The notes beneath the pieces are model-generated. The model was not told the DNA's origin and did no database searches. It was given only the letters and a program-made list of their open reading frames with translations. A stretch of DNA of 64,000 bases from Deltaproteobacteria bacterium (GTDB lineage Bacteria; Myxococcota; Myxococcia; SLRQ01). The stretch covers positions 1 through 64,000 of the forward strand of contig SLRQ01000025.1 of the NCBI GenBank assembly GCA_007130885.1. Reading direction: 5' to 3'. Position numbers and translations under genes: made by a program. Of this stretch, positions 8,357 to 17,900 are shown piece by piece; position 1 is the first letter of the stretch, and each line of letters opens with the position of its first letter.

Positions 8357-9079
8357 ATGAAGGCAATTAAAATCACGATTTGCATTGGTGCGACGCTGCT
8401 GCTCGCGTCGGGCTGCACAGTCGACAACTACGTCAGCTTGGAGGTGGTCAAAGCCTTGCCGTTCTACGTCGAGGTTGGGGAGGACCGCTGCGATTGCCTC
8501 TTGCCATCGCCGGGCGAGGATCTTCAGTCGACGCAGGGCTGGATGGACTTCGAGGATGACTTCGTCACCTTCCTCCAGCCGTTCGAGATTAGGAACAACA
8601 TCCCCGAGCGCGAGGCCGATATCGGCACTCTGGAGACCAACACCGTCGTCATCGAGCGTTTGGTGGTCTCATACGAGGGGGTGCACGGCCAAGAAGACGT
8701 AACCGAAGCTCTCGAGGGTATCGAGGCCGAGGTTCCGCTCAGCATTACCATAGAGCCGGCCGGCGACAGCGTCGTTGGTGCGTTGGCGCTCATACCTTCC
8801 GTCGTGGGTCCCGATATTCAGCAGGCGGTGGTACCGAGCTCCGGCGATGTGGAGACAATCATAGCCACCTTCTACCTCGAAGGCCGTACCAACGCCGGGG
8901 CGAACATCAGCACCGCCACCATCGAGTTCCCGATCACGGTCGGCTTCGAAAGCGCAATCTGTGATGACGGCAGGTGTGATTGCTACCGCCGCACCATGGA
9001 CGATGGTACGAGCTGTGTAGATCTTCCCGAGCCGGAGGAAGAGGAAGAAGAAGAGGAAGAAGAGGAAGAGGAAGACTAA
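8357..9079 (+). CDS. Putative lipoprotein with poly-Glu C-terminus
   Basis: I do not recognise a family. The 240-residue product starts with a clear lipoprotein signal (MKAIKITICIGATLLLASGC; lipobox LASGC, Cys 20). The mature part is beta-rich, contains clustered Cys residues (DRCDCL near the N-terminus and CDDGRCDCYRR near the C-terminus, suggesting disulfides), and ends in a run of about 15 Glu residues and an Asp. AAGGAGGAG lies at good distance before ATG 8357, 14 bases after aroKB, so it may share that transcript. The poly-Glu end resembles acidic tails elsewhere in this window. Its location is expected to be the inner face of the outer membrane or the cell surface. Confidence 0.8.
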   Translation: MKAIKITICIGATLLLASGCTVDNYVSLEVVKALPFYVEVGEDRCDCLLPSPGEDLQSTQGWMDFEDDFVTFLQPFEIRNNIPEREADIGTLETNTVVIERLVVSYEGVHGQEDVTEALEGIEAEVPLSITIEPAGDSVVGALALIPSVVGPDIQQAVVPSSGDVETIIATFYLEGRTNAGANISTATIEFPITVGFESAICDDGRCDCYRRTMDDGTSCVDLPEPEEEEEEEEEEEEED

Positions 9080-9130
9080 TAACCTCTCATCTCCTTCGTC
9101 TCCGCCGGTTTCGCCCAAGCGCTCGCTGAC

Positions 9131-9159
9131 TTGACTCTGGGGCGCCTAATCGCTAGAAG
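9131..9159 (+). promoter_or_regulatory. Sigma70-like promoter before the roadblock-aroQ-efp genes
   Basis: TTGACT (9131-9136, five of six to TTGACA) and TAGAAG (9154-9159, four of six to TATAAT) are spaced by 17 bases. The start would be near 9166, leaving a leader of about 57 bases to the ATG at 9223. It would allow the three downstream genes to be expressed apart from the pil operon. Confidence 0.45.
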
Positions 9160-9222
9160 CGCCTTTCTATTTGGAAGGAAAACAGTCTGCGTCTAGGCGG
9201 GCTAGGTGAGCAGGGAGGCGCC

Positions 9223-9594
9223 ATGGGTTTTGGAGAGCACCTCGAGGGAATTCTCAAGCGTCTCGACGGCGCCGTGGCGGCAAGCGTCATGGGATTCGAC
9301 GGGATTCCGGTAGAGACCGTCGAGTTGTCGCCCGAGGGCCCAGCGGAGGACATTGACGTAAACGCCCTGCTGGTGGAGTACTCGAACATTTTGAACCAGC
9401 TACGAGGCGCGGCCGAATTGCTGCAGTCCGGCAGTGTTACCGAGATCTCGATCAACAGCGAGAAGATCGTCACCATCGCTCGGCTCCTCTCCGACGAGTA
9501 CTTCGTCATCGTCGCGCTCTTGCCGTCCGCAAACTACGGTAAGGCACGGTATCTTCTTCGTGTGACCGCGCCCGACATCGCGGCCGAGATTTAG
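9223..9594 (+). CDS. Roadblock/LC7-domain protein, MglC-like
   Basis: Roadblock/LC7 proteins bind or regulate small Ras-like GTPases; in Myxococcus xanthus MglB is the GAP for the polarity GTPase MglA and MglC is its paralogue. The product (123 aa) is a single roadblock domain: an N-terminal helix (HLEGILKRLDGAVAASVMGFDGIPVETV), a second helix (NALLVEYSNILNQLRGAAELL), and beta strands including SEKIVTIARLLSDEYFVIVALL. Its position between the pilQ/aroKB block and aroQ-efp-TPR matches, from memory, mglC (MXAN_5770) in M. xanthus. The MglC assignment rests on synteny and fold; MglB-type cannot be excluded. No mglA is present in the window. Confidence 0.8.
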   Translation: MGFGEHLEGILKRLDGAVAASVMGFDGIPVETVELSPEGPAEDIDVNALLVEYSNILNQLRGAAELLQSGSVTEISINSEKIVTIARLLSDEYFVIVALLPSANYGKARYLLRVTAPDIAAEI

Positions 9595-9604
9595 GGAGCA
9601 GGGC

Positions 9605-10102
9605 ATGGCGGACCATGGGAGTAGCTCCTTGAGGGTGCTCGTCCTCCACGGTCCGAACCTCAACCTGCTGGGCGAAAGAGATCAGGCGCTGTACGGTACG
9701 GTAACTCTTGCCGAGATAGAGGAGAGGCTCCACCGGCTCGGGGTCGACAAAGGCGCCGCCATCGAGTCCAGGCAGTCCAACAGCGAGGGAGAGCTGGTCT
9801 CTTGGGTGCAGGAGGTTGCTTTCGGGGCGCCCGAGCAACGTTTTTCCGGGCTGGTAATCAACCCCGGTGCGTACAGCCACACCAGCCTCGCTCTTCTGGA
9901 TGCGGTGGCGGCGGTGGTCGAGCATGGCACCCCGGTCGTCGAGGCGCACCTCTCCAGGGTTCATGCCAGGGATTCGGAGCGGCGGCGCTTACTTACTGCA
10001 AGAGCCGCCTCCGGCGTGATAAGTGGTCTCGGACCGATTTCGTATGAGTTGGCTTTGGATGCTGTAATCTTGCTTGCAAGACAGAGGAACCTCGAGAGGT
10101 AG
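9605..10102 (+). CDS. aroQ: 3-dehydroquinate dehydratase, type II
   Basis: This dodecameric enzyme dehydrates 3-dehydroquinate to 3-dehydroshikimate, the step after AroB. The product (165 aa) has the type II signature LVLHGPNLNLLGERD, with the catalytic Arg (about 25) and Tyr (about 30, LYG). It also has the NSEGELV motif, INPGAYSHTSLALLDA, and the catalytic-His segment VEAHLSRVHARDSE. The last differs from the more usual EVHLSNIHARE by one inserted-looking Ala and an Arg for Asn. It lies 10 bases after the roadblock gene and 3 bases before efp, so the three are probably cotranscribed. Confidence 0.93.
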   Translation: MADHGSSSLRVLVLHGPNLNLLGERDQALYGTVTLAEIEERLHRLGVDKGAAIESRQSNSEGELVSWVQEVAFGAPEQRFSGLVINPGAYSHTSLALLDAVAAVVEHGTPVVEAHLSRVHARDSERRRLLTARAASGVISGLGPISYELALDAVILLARQRNLER

Positions 10103-10105
10103 AAA

Positions 10106-10666
10106 ATGCTTTCCACGACGAACTTTCGAAAAGGGCTGAAGCTGATGATCGATGGCGCTCCTTGCGCCATCATCGACTTCCAGCATGTCAAGCCGGGTAA
10201 GGGCTCCGCCTTCGTTAGGACCAAGTACAGAAATCTTCTCACCGACAATGTTCAAGACAGGAACTTCCGGTCCGGAGAGAAGTTCGAAAAGCCCGATCTA
10301 ATAGAGAAGAAGATGCAGTATCTATACGCCGAGGACGACAGCTTCTACTTCATGGACTCGGCGACATTCGATCAGACCTTCATCACCCGCGAAGCCTTGG
10401 GCGATGCCGTGAGCTTCCTGAAGGAGAACATCGAGGCGTCCGTTCTTTTCTTCGAGGGGAAGGTCATAGGCGTCGAGCTTCCCAACACGGTCGAGCTTGC
10501 GGTGACTAGCTGCGATCCAGGCATGAAGGGCGACACTGTTTCAGGAGCGACGAAGCCGGCCACGCTGGAGACCGGCTATGTCGTTCATGTGCCCCTGTTC
10601 ATCAATGAGGGTGATGTCCTTCGTATAGATACCAGGAGCGGCGATTACCTCGAGCGAGTAGGCTGA
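10106..10666 (+). CDS. efp: Translation elongation factor P
   Basis: EF-P binds between the P and E sites of ribosomes stalled on polyproline and promotes peptide-bond formation. The 186-residue product shows the KOW-like domain I with the loop HVKPGKGSAF carrying the modifiable Lys (about residue 32), then the two OB domains (LIEKKMQYLYAEDDSFYFMD and the C-terminal LFINEGDVLRIDTRSGDYLERV). Length and motifs are normal. The modification enzymes EpmA/EpmB, or a rhamnosyltransferase, are not in the window. The downstream SgmX-like protein contains a polyproline run (PPPPPPP), a typical EF-P target. Confidence 0.97.
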   Translation: MLSTTNFRKGLKLMIDGAPCAIIDFQHVKPGKGSAFVRTKYRNLLTDNVQDRNFRSGEKFEKPDLIEKKMQYLYAEDDSFYFMDSATFDQTFITREALGDAVSFLKENIEASVLFFEGKVIGVELPNTVELAVTSCDPGMKGDTVSGATKPATLETGYVVHVPLFINEGDVLRIDTRSGDYLERVG

Positions 10667-10804
10667 CCAACGGTGAATCCTCGGTACTCTTGACGCGCCC
10701 TACTACTCTTCAGTACCTTTAAAGCCTTTCGTGATTATCTTACTAGCGTTACTGCTGGTGCGTAAGGTTTAGCCACTAGTGTTGCGTCCTCCCAGCCCTA
10801 GGCA

Positions 10805-10827
10805 GGCCTTCATTGGCCCGTTTTTTT
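10805..10827 (+). terminator. Possible weak intrinsic terminator after efp
   Basis: A short GGCC (10805-10808) / GGCC (10815-10818) stem with a six-base loop is followed by seven T residues (10821-10827). The stem is only about four pairs, so termination efficiency is doubtful, but the position 140 bases after efp and before the next gene is suitable. Confidence 0.3.
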
Positions 10828-10875
10828 CTGTTCCTCTCCACGCTCGCGAAAAGCGAGCCCTCCTGAGCGGCCTCA

Positions 10876-13809
10876 ATGGATAAGAACAAGATCATCCAGT
10901 CCGCACAGAGGTACGTTCAAAAAGGACAGATAGACAAGGCTATTCGCCAGTACGCCAAGGTCCTCAAAGCCGACCCCAAGGATGTGCGGACCCGGCAGCG
11001 TGTCGGTGATCTTCAGGCCAAGAAGGGCGCCAAGGACGAGGCGATAGAGACTTACCTAGAGGTTGCCGACGCCTACAGTAAGCAGGGCTTTTTTCTCAAG
11101 GCAGTCGCCGTCCTAAAGCAGATCCTGAAGCTCAAACCAGACTCGATAGATGTCAATCTGAAGCTGGCGGATCTCTATCACCAGCTGGGGCTGATGTCCG
11201 AGACCCTGGCACAGTTTCAGGCGGTCGTTGCGCATTACGAGGAAGCCGGCGACACCGAAGCGACTCTCGACACGCTTCGGAAGATGCTCGACCTTGATTC
11301 GGACAACGTCGCATGCAGGGTCAAGCTGGCCGAGACATACCTCAAGAACGGCAAGCAGGCCGAGGCCGTTGAGGAGTTTCAAAAGGCGGCATCATGGCTC
11401 AAGGAGCGCAACCGCATCGAGGACTACGCAAGGGTTCTAGAGCGCCTCCTGCACCACACTCCCGATGATCTGAAGCTTACCAGGGAGCTTGCGGACATCT
11501 ATCTCTCCTTGGGGGACACCAAGAGATCGCTGGCCAAGCTTCAAGTCTGTTTCAGGGCCGACCCTCGCGATATCGACACGCTTTATCTTCTAGGCCAGGC
11601 GTTCTTGGAGCTGGGTCAGAAAAGAAAGACCGTCTCGGTCTACAAGGAGCTGGCCCGCATACATGGGGAGGAAGGTCGCTCGGACGAGGAGAAGGCGGCT
11701 TGGAAGAGAGTGCTCCAACTGGTGCCGGGCGACGCCGAGGCGAAAGAGGCGCTGGAAGGGCCCTCGGCACCCGCGAAGCCGAAGGAAGACCCCGCGGCCA
11801 AGGCGCCGCCGGAGCCGCCTCCACCACCTCCGCCGGAGCCGACCGCTGCTCCCGAGCCCGAGACCGCGCCGGACGATGTCACGGTAATCGCCCAGGTTGA
11901 CATGGAGCCCGCGGAGCAGGCGCCGAAAGCCAAGCAGCTCTCTCCCGCGGACGTCACAAAGCTGCTGACGGAGACGGATGTCTATGTGAAGTACGGTCTG
12001 CACGACAAGGCTTTACGCCACTTGGAGACCATACTCACGAGCGACCCCTCGAATGTCGAGGCGCATGAGAAAGCCAAGCTGATACACCTGGTCGCGAACA
12101 AGACCGAGGCGGCTTGCCAGGAGCTGGTTACGCTGATTCAGCTCACCATCGATGATGATCTCGAAAAGGCCAGGGGATACCTGACGGAGCTGGCCGAGAT
12201 CGATCCCGAACACCTCGGCCTCGATGATCTCAAGGAGAGGGTTGGGCGCCGGGAAGGTGAGGATACGATCGAGGTAGCCGATGTCGAGGAAGAAGCCTCT
12301 CCGCCCACGGTGGTCGTATCCGATGACATGGTCGGCGAGGCGGAAGCCGATCTAGAGGCCGATGCGGAGGTGCTCGAGGACGACGCGGAGCTGCTTGCCG
12401 ATGCCGAGGAGTTGGAGGCCGAGGCGGAGGTGTTGGAGGACGAGGACGAGCTCATAGTCGCCGATGAGGACGAGGAGATCGTCGAGGACGAGCCGGTAGT
12501 CGTGGCTGATGACGCCGCCGGCGACGAAGTGGTGGTTGCGTCCGATGAGGACGAGGAAATCGTCGAGGACGAGCGGGTAGTCGTGGCCGACGACGCCGCC
12601 GGCGACGAAGTGGTGGTTGGGCCCGATGAGGACGAGGAGATCGTCGAGGACGACGCGGTAGTCGTGGCCGACGACGCCGCCGGCGACGAAGTGGTGGTTG
12701 CGTCCGATGAGGACGAGGAGATCGTCGAGGACGACGCGGTAGTCGTGGCCGACGACGCCGCCGGCGACGAAGTGGTGGTCACGGCCGACGAGGCTGAGGA
12801 TGTCGCGGAAATAGAGCCGGTGGCGGCAGCGGATGAGGAGCCTGTCGCCGAGCCTGTGGAGCAGGAAGTCGATGAAGAGACTCTGGCTGAAGCCGAGGAC
12901 GACATCGAGGAGGCGGAGTTCTTCCTCCAGCAAGGACTTCAGGACGAGGCTCGCGAGGCGTTGCAGAGCGCACTGGAGGCCGTGCCCGGGCATCCTCGCG
13001 CCACGGAGCTTCTCGCCGGTCTCGATAGTGCCGCCGAGGCTGATGATGACGCCGGCGTTGAGGAAGCTGCCGCGGAGCCTGGCGACGAAGCGGTCGAAAC
13101 GATGGCCTCCGCCGATGCTGGAGAAGAAGCAGCCGAGGAAGATGACGACGATGACGGCGGGCTGGGGTTCGACTCCTTCGATTTGGCCGGCGAGCTGGCC
13201 GAGGAGCTTGCCGGGCTCGAGGAGGAGACCGAGTCGGCCCCCGTGGACGACTTCCAGGTTTCGGCGGATGACGTGTTCGCCGAGTTCAAGAAGGGGGTCG
13301 CCGAAACGGTCGAAGCCGGCGATGCTCAGACCCACTACGATCTAGGCATTGCCTATCGCGAGATGGGGTTGATCGCTGATGCGGTCGAAGCGTTCAAGTT
13401 GGCGGCCGCCCAGCCCGACAAACGAGTAGATGCGCTGACCATGATGGGCCTGTGCCAACGGCAGCTTGGTCAGCTAGAGGCCGCCGTGGAGTCGTACCGC
13501 GATTGTCTTCGCGTGGAGGGTCTCAAGCCCGATGCCGCCAAGGCAATTCATTATGAGATTGCTTCGGTATACGCGGATCTTGGGGATGACGCCAGAGCGG
13601 TTCACCACTTCAAGAAAACCGTCAAGATCGATCCGGCCTTTCGTGATGCCAAGGCTCTCATCGAAGAGATCGGTCCTGTCGAAGAGGTGGTGGATGACGA
13701 GCCGGAGACTCCTACCGGCAGTAACGGCGTGCCCTCGGGTGAGCCGGCCGCGGAGGAAGGTGGAAGCAAGAAAAGAAGGAGTAGAGCCGATAAGGTTGGC
13801 TATGTATGA
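10876..13809 (+). CDS. Large TPR protein with acidic tandem repeats, SgmX-like
   Basis: The 977-residue product has no signal peptide. TPR repeats fill about residues 1-290 (starting MDKNKIIQSAQRYVQKGQID), followed by a Pro-rich linker (about 305-335) and more TPR (about 355-450). An Asp/Glu/Val-rich region (about 455-700) includes four 27-residue tandem repeats. A C-terminal TPR block (about 790-940) begins with FAEFKKGV and contains HYDLGIAYREMGL. In M. xanthus, SgmX, a TPR protein encoded near mglC and pilQ, binds MglA-GTP and activates pilus extension at the leading pole. Architecture and location suggest an SgmX counterpart, but sequence identity is untested. TPR content is certain; the SgmX role is inference. 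Confidence 0.75.
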   Translation: MDKNKIIQSAQRYVQKGQIDKAIRQYAKVLKADPKDVRTRQRVGDLQAKKGAKDEAIETYLEVADAYSKQGFFLKAVAVLKQILKLKPDSIDVNLKLADLYHQLGLMSETLAQFQAVVAHYEEAGDTEATLDTLRKMLDLDSDNVACRVKLAETYLKNGKQAEAVEEFQKAASWLKERNRIEDYARVLERLLHHTPDDLKLTRELADIYLSLGDTKRSLAKLQVCFRADPRDIDTLYLLGQAFLELGQKRKTVSVYKELARIHGEEGRSDEEKAAWKRVLQLVPGDAEAKEALEGPSAPAKPKEDPAAKAPPEPPPPPPPEPTAAPEPETAPDDVTVIAQVDMEPAEQAPKAKQLSPADVTKLLTETDVYVKYGLHDKALRHLETILTSDPSNVEAHEKAKLIHLVANKTEAACQELVTLIQLTIDDDLEKARGYLTELAEIDPEHLGLDDLKERVGRREGEDTIEVADVEEEASPPTVVVSDDMVGEAEADLEADAEVLEDDAELLADAEELEAEAEVLEDEDELIVADEDEEIVEDEPVVVADDAAGDEVVVASDEDEEIVEDERVVVADDAAGDEVVVGPDEDEEIVEDDAVVVADDAAGDEVVVASDEDEEIVEDDAVVVADDAAGDEVVVTADEAEDVAEIEPVAAADEEPVAEPVEQEVDEETLAEAEDDIEEAEFFLQQGLQDEAREALQSALEAVPGHPRATELLAGLDSAAEADDDAGVEEAAAEPGDEAVETMASADAGEEAAEEDDDDDGGLGFDSFDLAGELAEELAGLEEETESAPVDDFQVSADDVFAEFKKGVAETVEAGDAQTHYDLGIAYREMGLIADAVEAFKLAAAQPDKRVDALTMMGLCQRQLGQLEAAVESYRDCLRVEGLKPDAAKAIHYEIASVYADLGDDARAVHHFKKTVKIDPAFRDAKALIEEIGPVEEVVDDEPETPTGSNGVPSGEPAAEEGGSKKRRSRADKVGYV
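12463..12786 (+). repeat. Four 81-bp in-frame tandem repeats
   Basis: Four consecutive 81-base units encode 27 residues each, of the form DEDEEIVED..VVVADDAAG DEVVV (space added). The units differ at few positions (EP, ER, DA, DA after EIVED; AS, GP, AS, TA at the end), implying recent expansion. The tract lies in the acidic linker of the TPR protein and keeps the frame. Confidence 0.9.
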
Positions 13810-13858
13810 ACTTTCGGCCCAAGCTCTCAATGAGCAACGGTAAGACAAGCTAAAAGTC

Positions 13859-14833
13859 ATGAGCTATCTTGAGCACTATGGGCTCGAGCAGGAGCCCTTC
13901 TCGAACGCACCGGTCAACCGCTTCTATTTCAACGGTCGCCAGCACTCCCGCGCCTTGCTGCGCTTGATGCACGCGGTCGAGAACATGAGAGGGCTCGCCA
14001 TCTGCGTGGGAGACATCGGTACCGGGAAAACAACGCTGGCGCGTCGCATGCTGGACAGCCTACCGGAGGAGGAGTACGAGGCCGCCCTGCTGGTCATTAT
14101 CCACTCGGGGATTACCGCGTCCTGGCTGCTGAAGCGGATCGCGTTTCAGCTTGGAGTCGATAACCCCTCGGACGAGAAGGTAGGCTTGCTCTCCCAGGTC
14201 GCGAAGCGGTTGATGGAGATCCACGAAGAAGGCCGCAAGGCGGTCGTCATCTTGGACGAGGCTCAAATGCTCCAGTCGAGGGAGCTCATGGAGGAGCTTC
14301 GAGGGCTCCTTAACATCGAGCTTACCGAGCGAAAGCTGCTCTCCTTTGTCTTCTTCGGGTTGCCCGAGATCGAGGACAACCTCCGGCTGGATGCCCCACT
14401 GGCGCAACGGGTTGCGCTCAAGTATCGCTTGAAGCCGTTCGAGGCGGAGGACAGCCAGGAGTACATCATTCATCGCTTGCGGCTGGCTGGAGCGAGCAAG
14501 ACACCATTCTCTTCCGAGGCGCTGGAGGCGATTCATAATCACTCGGGAGGCACGCCTCGCCTAATCAACCACCTGTGTGACAACGCGCTTTTCGAAGGCT
14601 ATCTTGCTGGAAACGAGGTCATGGACCGCGACATGATCGATCGTGTCGCCCGCGATCTGGGAATGCACGAGATGACCGGCCTGGAACCGGACACATCCGA
14701 GGGACGGCCCAAGGAGACGGTGAACACCAAGGGCGCGGGGGAGACAGCAGGCAAGCCCAAAGCCGATGAAGCGGACCTCGATGTGGATCTCTCCGATGTC
14801 GATCGTTACCTGGATGAGCTCAAATCAGGATAG
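13859..14833 (+). CDS. ExeA/GspA-type AAA+ ATPase
   Basis: The 324-residue product starts MSYLEHYGLEQEPFSNAP, the typical opening of GspA/ExeA-like ATPases. Walker A is GDIGTGKTT (51-59), Walker B VVILDEAQML (about 126-135), and the GTPRLINHLCDNAL sensor-2 segment is near residue 230. In Aeromonas, ExeA with ExeB helps insert the type II secretin through peptidoglycan. Here the membrane helix and peptidoglycan-binding domain of full ExeA are absent, and the protein ends in an acidic tail (DLDVDLSDVDRYLDEL). It is 49 bases after the SgmX-like gene. A link to PilQ secretin or pilus function is plausible from context but unproven. Confidence 0.85.
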   Translation: MSYLEHYGLEQEPFSNAPVNRFYFNGRQHSRALLRLMHAVENMRGLAICVGDIGTGKTTLARRMLDSLPEEEYEAALLVIIHSGITASWLLKRIAFQLGVDNPSDEKVGLLSQVAKRLMEIHEEGRKAVVILDEAQMLQSRELMEELRGLLNIELTERKLLSFVFFGLPEIEDNLRLDAPLAQRVALKYRLKPFEAEDSQEYIIHRLRLAGASKTPFSSEALEAIHNHSGGTPRLINHLCDNALFEGYLAGNEVMDRDMIDRVARDLGMHEMTGLEPDTSEGRPKETVNTKGAGETAGKPKADEADLDVDLSDVDRYLDELKSG

Positions 14834-14937
14834 AATGGGCATGATCCATCGATCGAGCATCCAGAGCATCCAACTCTCCAGGAGGGGATGAGCCGGCCGA
14901 GGCCACACCCCGCCGGTCATACCCTGTGCGGTGAAGT

Positions 14938-17900
14938 ATGCGCCGTCTAGCCCGCATTTTTCGGTATTCGCCATCGCGAGGACGCCGGGAGGACCCTGAA
15001 CCGGCGGCTCCGGGAGTTGAGGGAGGTGACGGCGCAAAGGAACAGCCGGAGATGGGAGATGAGCCGCGAGGCGGCATGAGGGGTCGCTTTTTCATCTCCA
15101 TTTCAGCCGCGTTCGTGCTTGCTGTGGCAGCAGCCGTCTTTTTGACATTGTCCGGCCCGGTCGAGACGGCGCTTTGCAGGGCCTTCGAGGAACGCATCAG
15201 CGCTATTGCAAACGGCCAGGTCACGATTGGCGAATGTCGGATAAGCCCGCTCTCCATGCGGGCCGGACTGGTGGGGGTCGGCTTCGAGAGCGAAGCTATC
15301 GGTGTGCGGGCCGAAGCGGAAAAGGTGGAGGTCAGCTTCAGGCCTCCACTTCGGTTTGGAGAGCCCATGGTGCGTCGGGTGGAGATCCAGCGTCCTACCG
15401 TGGTCCTTTGCTTGGAAGATGCCGTGTTGGCCCAAGAGAGAGACGCCGAACCCGTTTCCATCAAGTCCGTGGCGGACAGCCTGAGAGGCGTGGGCGGCGT
15501 GAGAGTAGTGGACGGCGCCGTCTCTATTCTCCTTGGAGAGGAGCGCGGCATGCACGCGCACGGCTTTGGGCTGAAGACCTCATGGCGCCGTGACCGGCTG
15601 GCAATCGATGCATCATTGCGGGAGCTGCGTATCGAGCCCGACAAAGGCATGATCGCACGGGACGTCGAGATGGAGGCGGAGTTGAACCCTGTGGAAGAGG
15701 CTATTGCCATACAGGGCTTGTCGGCGACAAGTGAGGATCTGGCATTGAACCTCCGGGGCCGAGTGTCGGGTGATATGTCCACCGATGCCGTCGTCGAGGG
15801 CTCCGTGGCAATGGAAGGATGCTTCGACAGGTTGACGGAGCTGCTTGGACTACCTCCGGAGGAGGGGCCCGTTGCGGGGCGGGTGTGGCTGTCGGCGGAG
15901 CTTGGCGGCACCGTGAAAGCTCCGGAGGTGACGGCAAAGGTGGAACTACTCGAGGGAAGCATTGGAAACTTCACCCTTGGAGACCTCGAGGTCGAGGCCG
16001 GAGTTGATTCGCGTCATCTGGATTTGAAGCGCATCAAAATGAGCGTGCTTGGAGGTCCTCTCAACATATCGGGACGAGTGGAGCTGGCCGAGGGTTTGCC
16101 CGCAACGCTGGAAGCCGAAGGCAGCGAGCTTTCACTTGCTCGCCTGGTGACGGCTCTTGGAAGTCCGGTCTCTTGGGTCGACTTTTCAATGTCGCCCAGG
16201 GCTCGGCTTGAAGGGACTCTTCACCCCTTGCTCCTAAGAGGCGAGGTCGAGACGCCGGTCGATGACTTCATCCTGTTGGAGCGATGCACCTTGAAGGGGC
16301 CGCCTTCGCCCGGTGAACCCCTCCTCGATTTTCCATCCATGGCCATCGACGGCAAGGTCGAGTTCGATGCCGAGGAGATTCGCTTGTTTGGGGCCAAGGT
16401 CACACAAGGAGAGAGTGCTTTGTTGACGGAGGGTCGGTTCGCGCTCGACCCTCATGAGGGCATGGACCTTTCCGTGGACATCCGCGGGCTCGCTCCAGCT
16501 CCACTCGGCCGTATCTTCGACGTCGTTTACGGAGGTTTGCTTTTCGGTGACCTGAGGCTGGTTGGGCCCTATGAGAACCTTCGGATCTTTGGAGACCTGC
16601 GCACCAGGGGCTTCTCGGTGGAGGGGCTGAAGGCCGGCGATGCGACGGGAAGATTCATCTACGAAGACCTGGTGATATCGCTCGAAGGCATGGAAGGCGG
16701 CCTGGGCCAATCCGAGTACACATTGGATCACTTCGCTGTCGAGCTGGCCGATCCGGAGGGACCATCGATGGATCTTCGCGTATCCACCGAAAGAGCGTTT
16801 CTGGATGATGTCGTTGAGATGCTCCTGGACTTCGATGAGCTGGCTCACGAGCTGGTGGGGGCTAGAGGCGAGGCTAGAGGCGAGGTGGCGGTATCGGGGC
16901 CGCTGGAGCGTTTGGGCCTCACTCTCAACGTGACCGCTCGAGATGGAGTGCTGCTGGGACAGGACTTCGATCACATTCGCTTCCAAGGGCGCATGCCGGG
17001 CATGGAGCGTATCGATCTGGATGAACTCATAGTTTCGCTGGGTGAGCAAGGAGAGCTCGTGGCGAGAGGCTGGGCCGTGATCGAAGGCCCTTTGTCCTTA
17101 TCGCTTTCGGCGAGGGAGCTGCCCGCCTCGAGGCTCATCGGCTTGCAAGATCTTCCCCTGGCGGGGCTGATATCGGGAGACTTGGTTCTCGAGGGAACCT
17201 GGGAAGAGCCCGAGGCCAAGGGCGCGGCGGTAATGTTGGAGGGAAGGGTGAGGGACGCGCCCATTCCACCTTCGCGGCTTCATATGAGGATAAGTGAAGG
17301 CCGCTTCCATGTAGGAGGGCATCTCATCGAGGACATCGTGGAGGGCTCTGCCTGGGTAGAGCTGGACGGTGACCACGCCTACCGGCTGGACCTCGTCGTA
17401 AGAGAGCACGACTTGCTCGCTTGGTTGCCCGCCGGGGGCGAGACAGCCTTCAGTGAAGAGATGCGGGCGGAGGTACAAGGCTCGGCGACGATCGAGGGGA
17501 GGGGCGGCGATCTCCGTTCCATCGGTGGAAAGCTCAGCCTCGATCTTCTGAGCGCGAAGCTGGGACCGCTCTCCTTCCGCTCGAGAGGCCCGCTCGAGGT
17601 CGAGGCGGCCGAAGGACTCTTGAGCTTCGATGAGCTGGTCATAGAGGGCGCGGAGTCGGTTCTGCGACTATCCGGATCGGTGAGCACGCTTGGAGATCTC
17701 GACCTGCTCTTGCTCGGGGATGTCGGGTTGGAGATCCTGGAGCTTGTCGTACCGGCGGTAAGCCAAGGCTCCGGTCGTCTTACGTTCGAGGCCGGGCTGC
17801 GAGGCGAGATAGGATCCCCCGAGCTGGTGGGCTCGGGTCTTGTGGACAGTGGAGGGGTTGCGCTCGAGGGCGCGCCCTTGTCCGTAACGAATCTCACGGG

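Noticed and set aside
12138..13335. Minus-strand open frames opposite the acidic part of the SgmX-like gene
   Set aside because: Ser/Thr-rich translations result from Asp/Glu codons read in reverse. The plus-strand frame has TPR homology throughout both ends.
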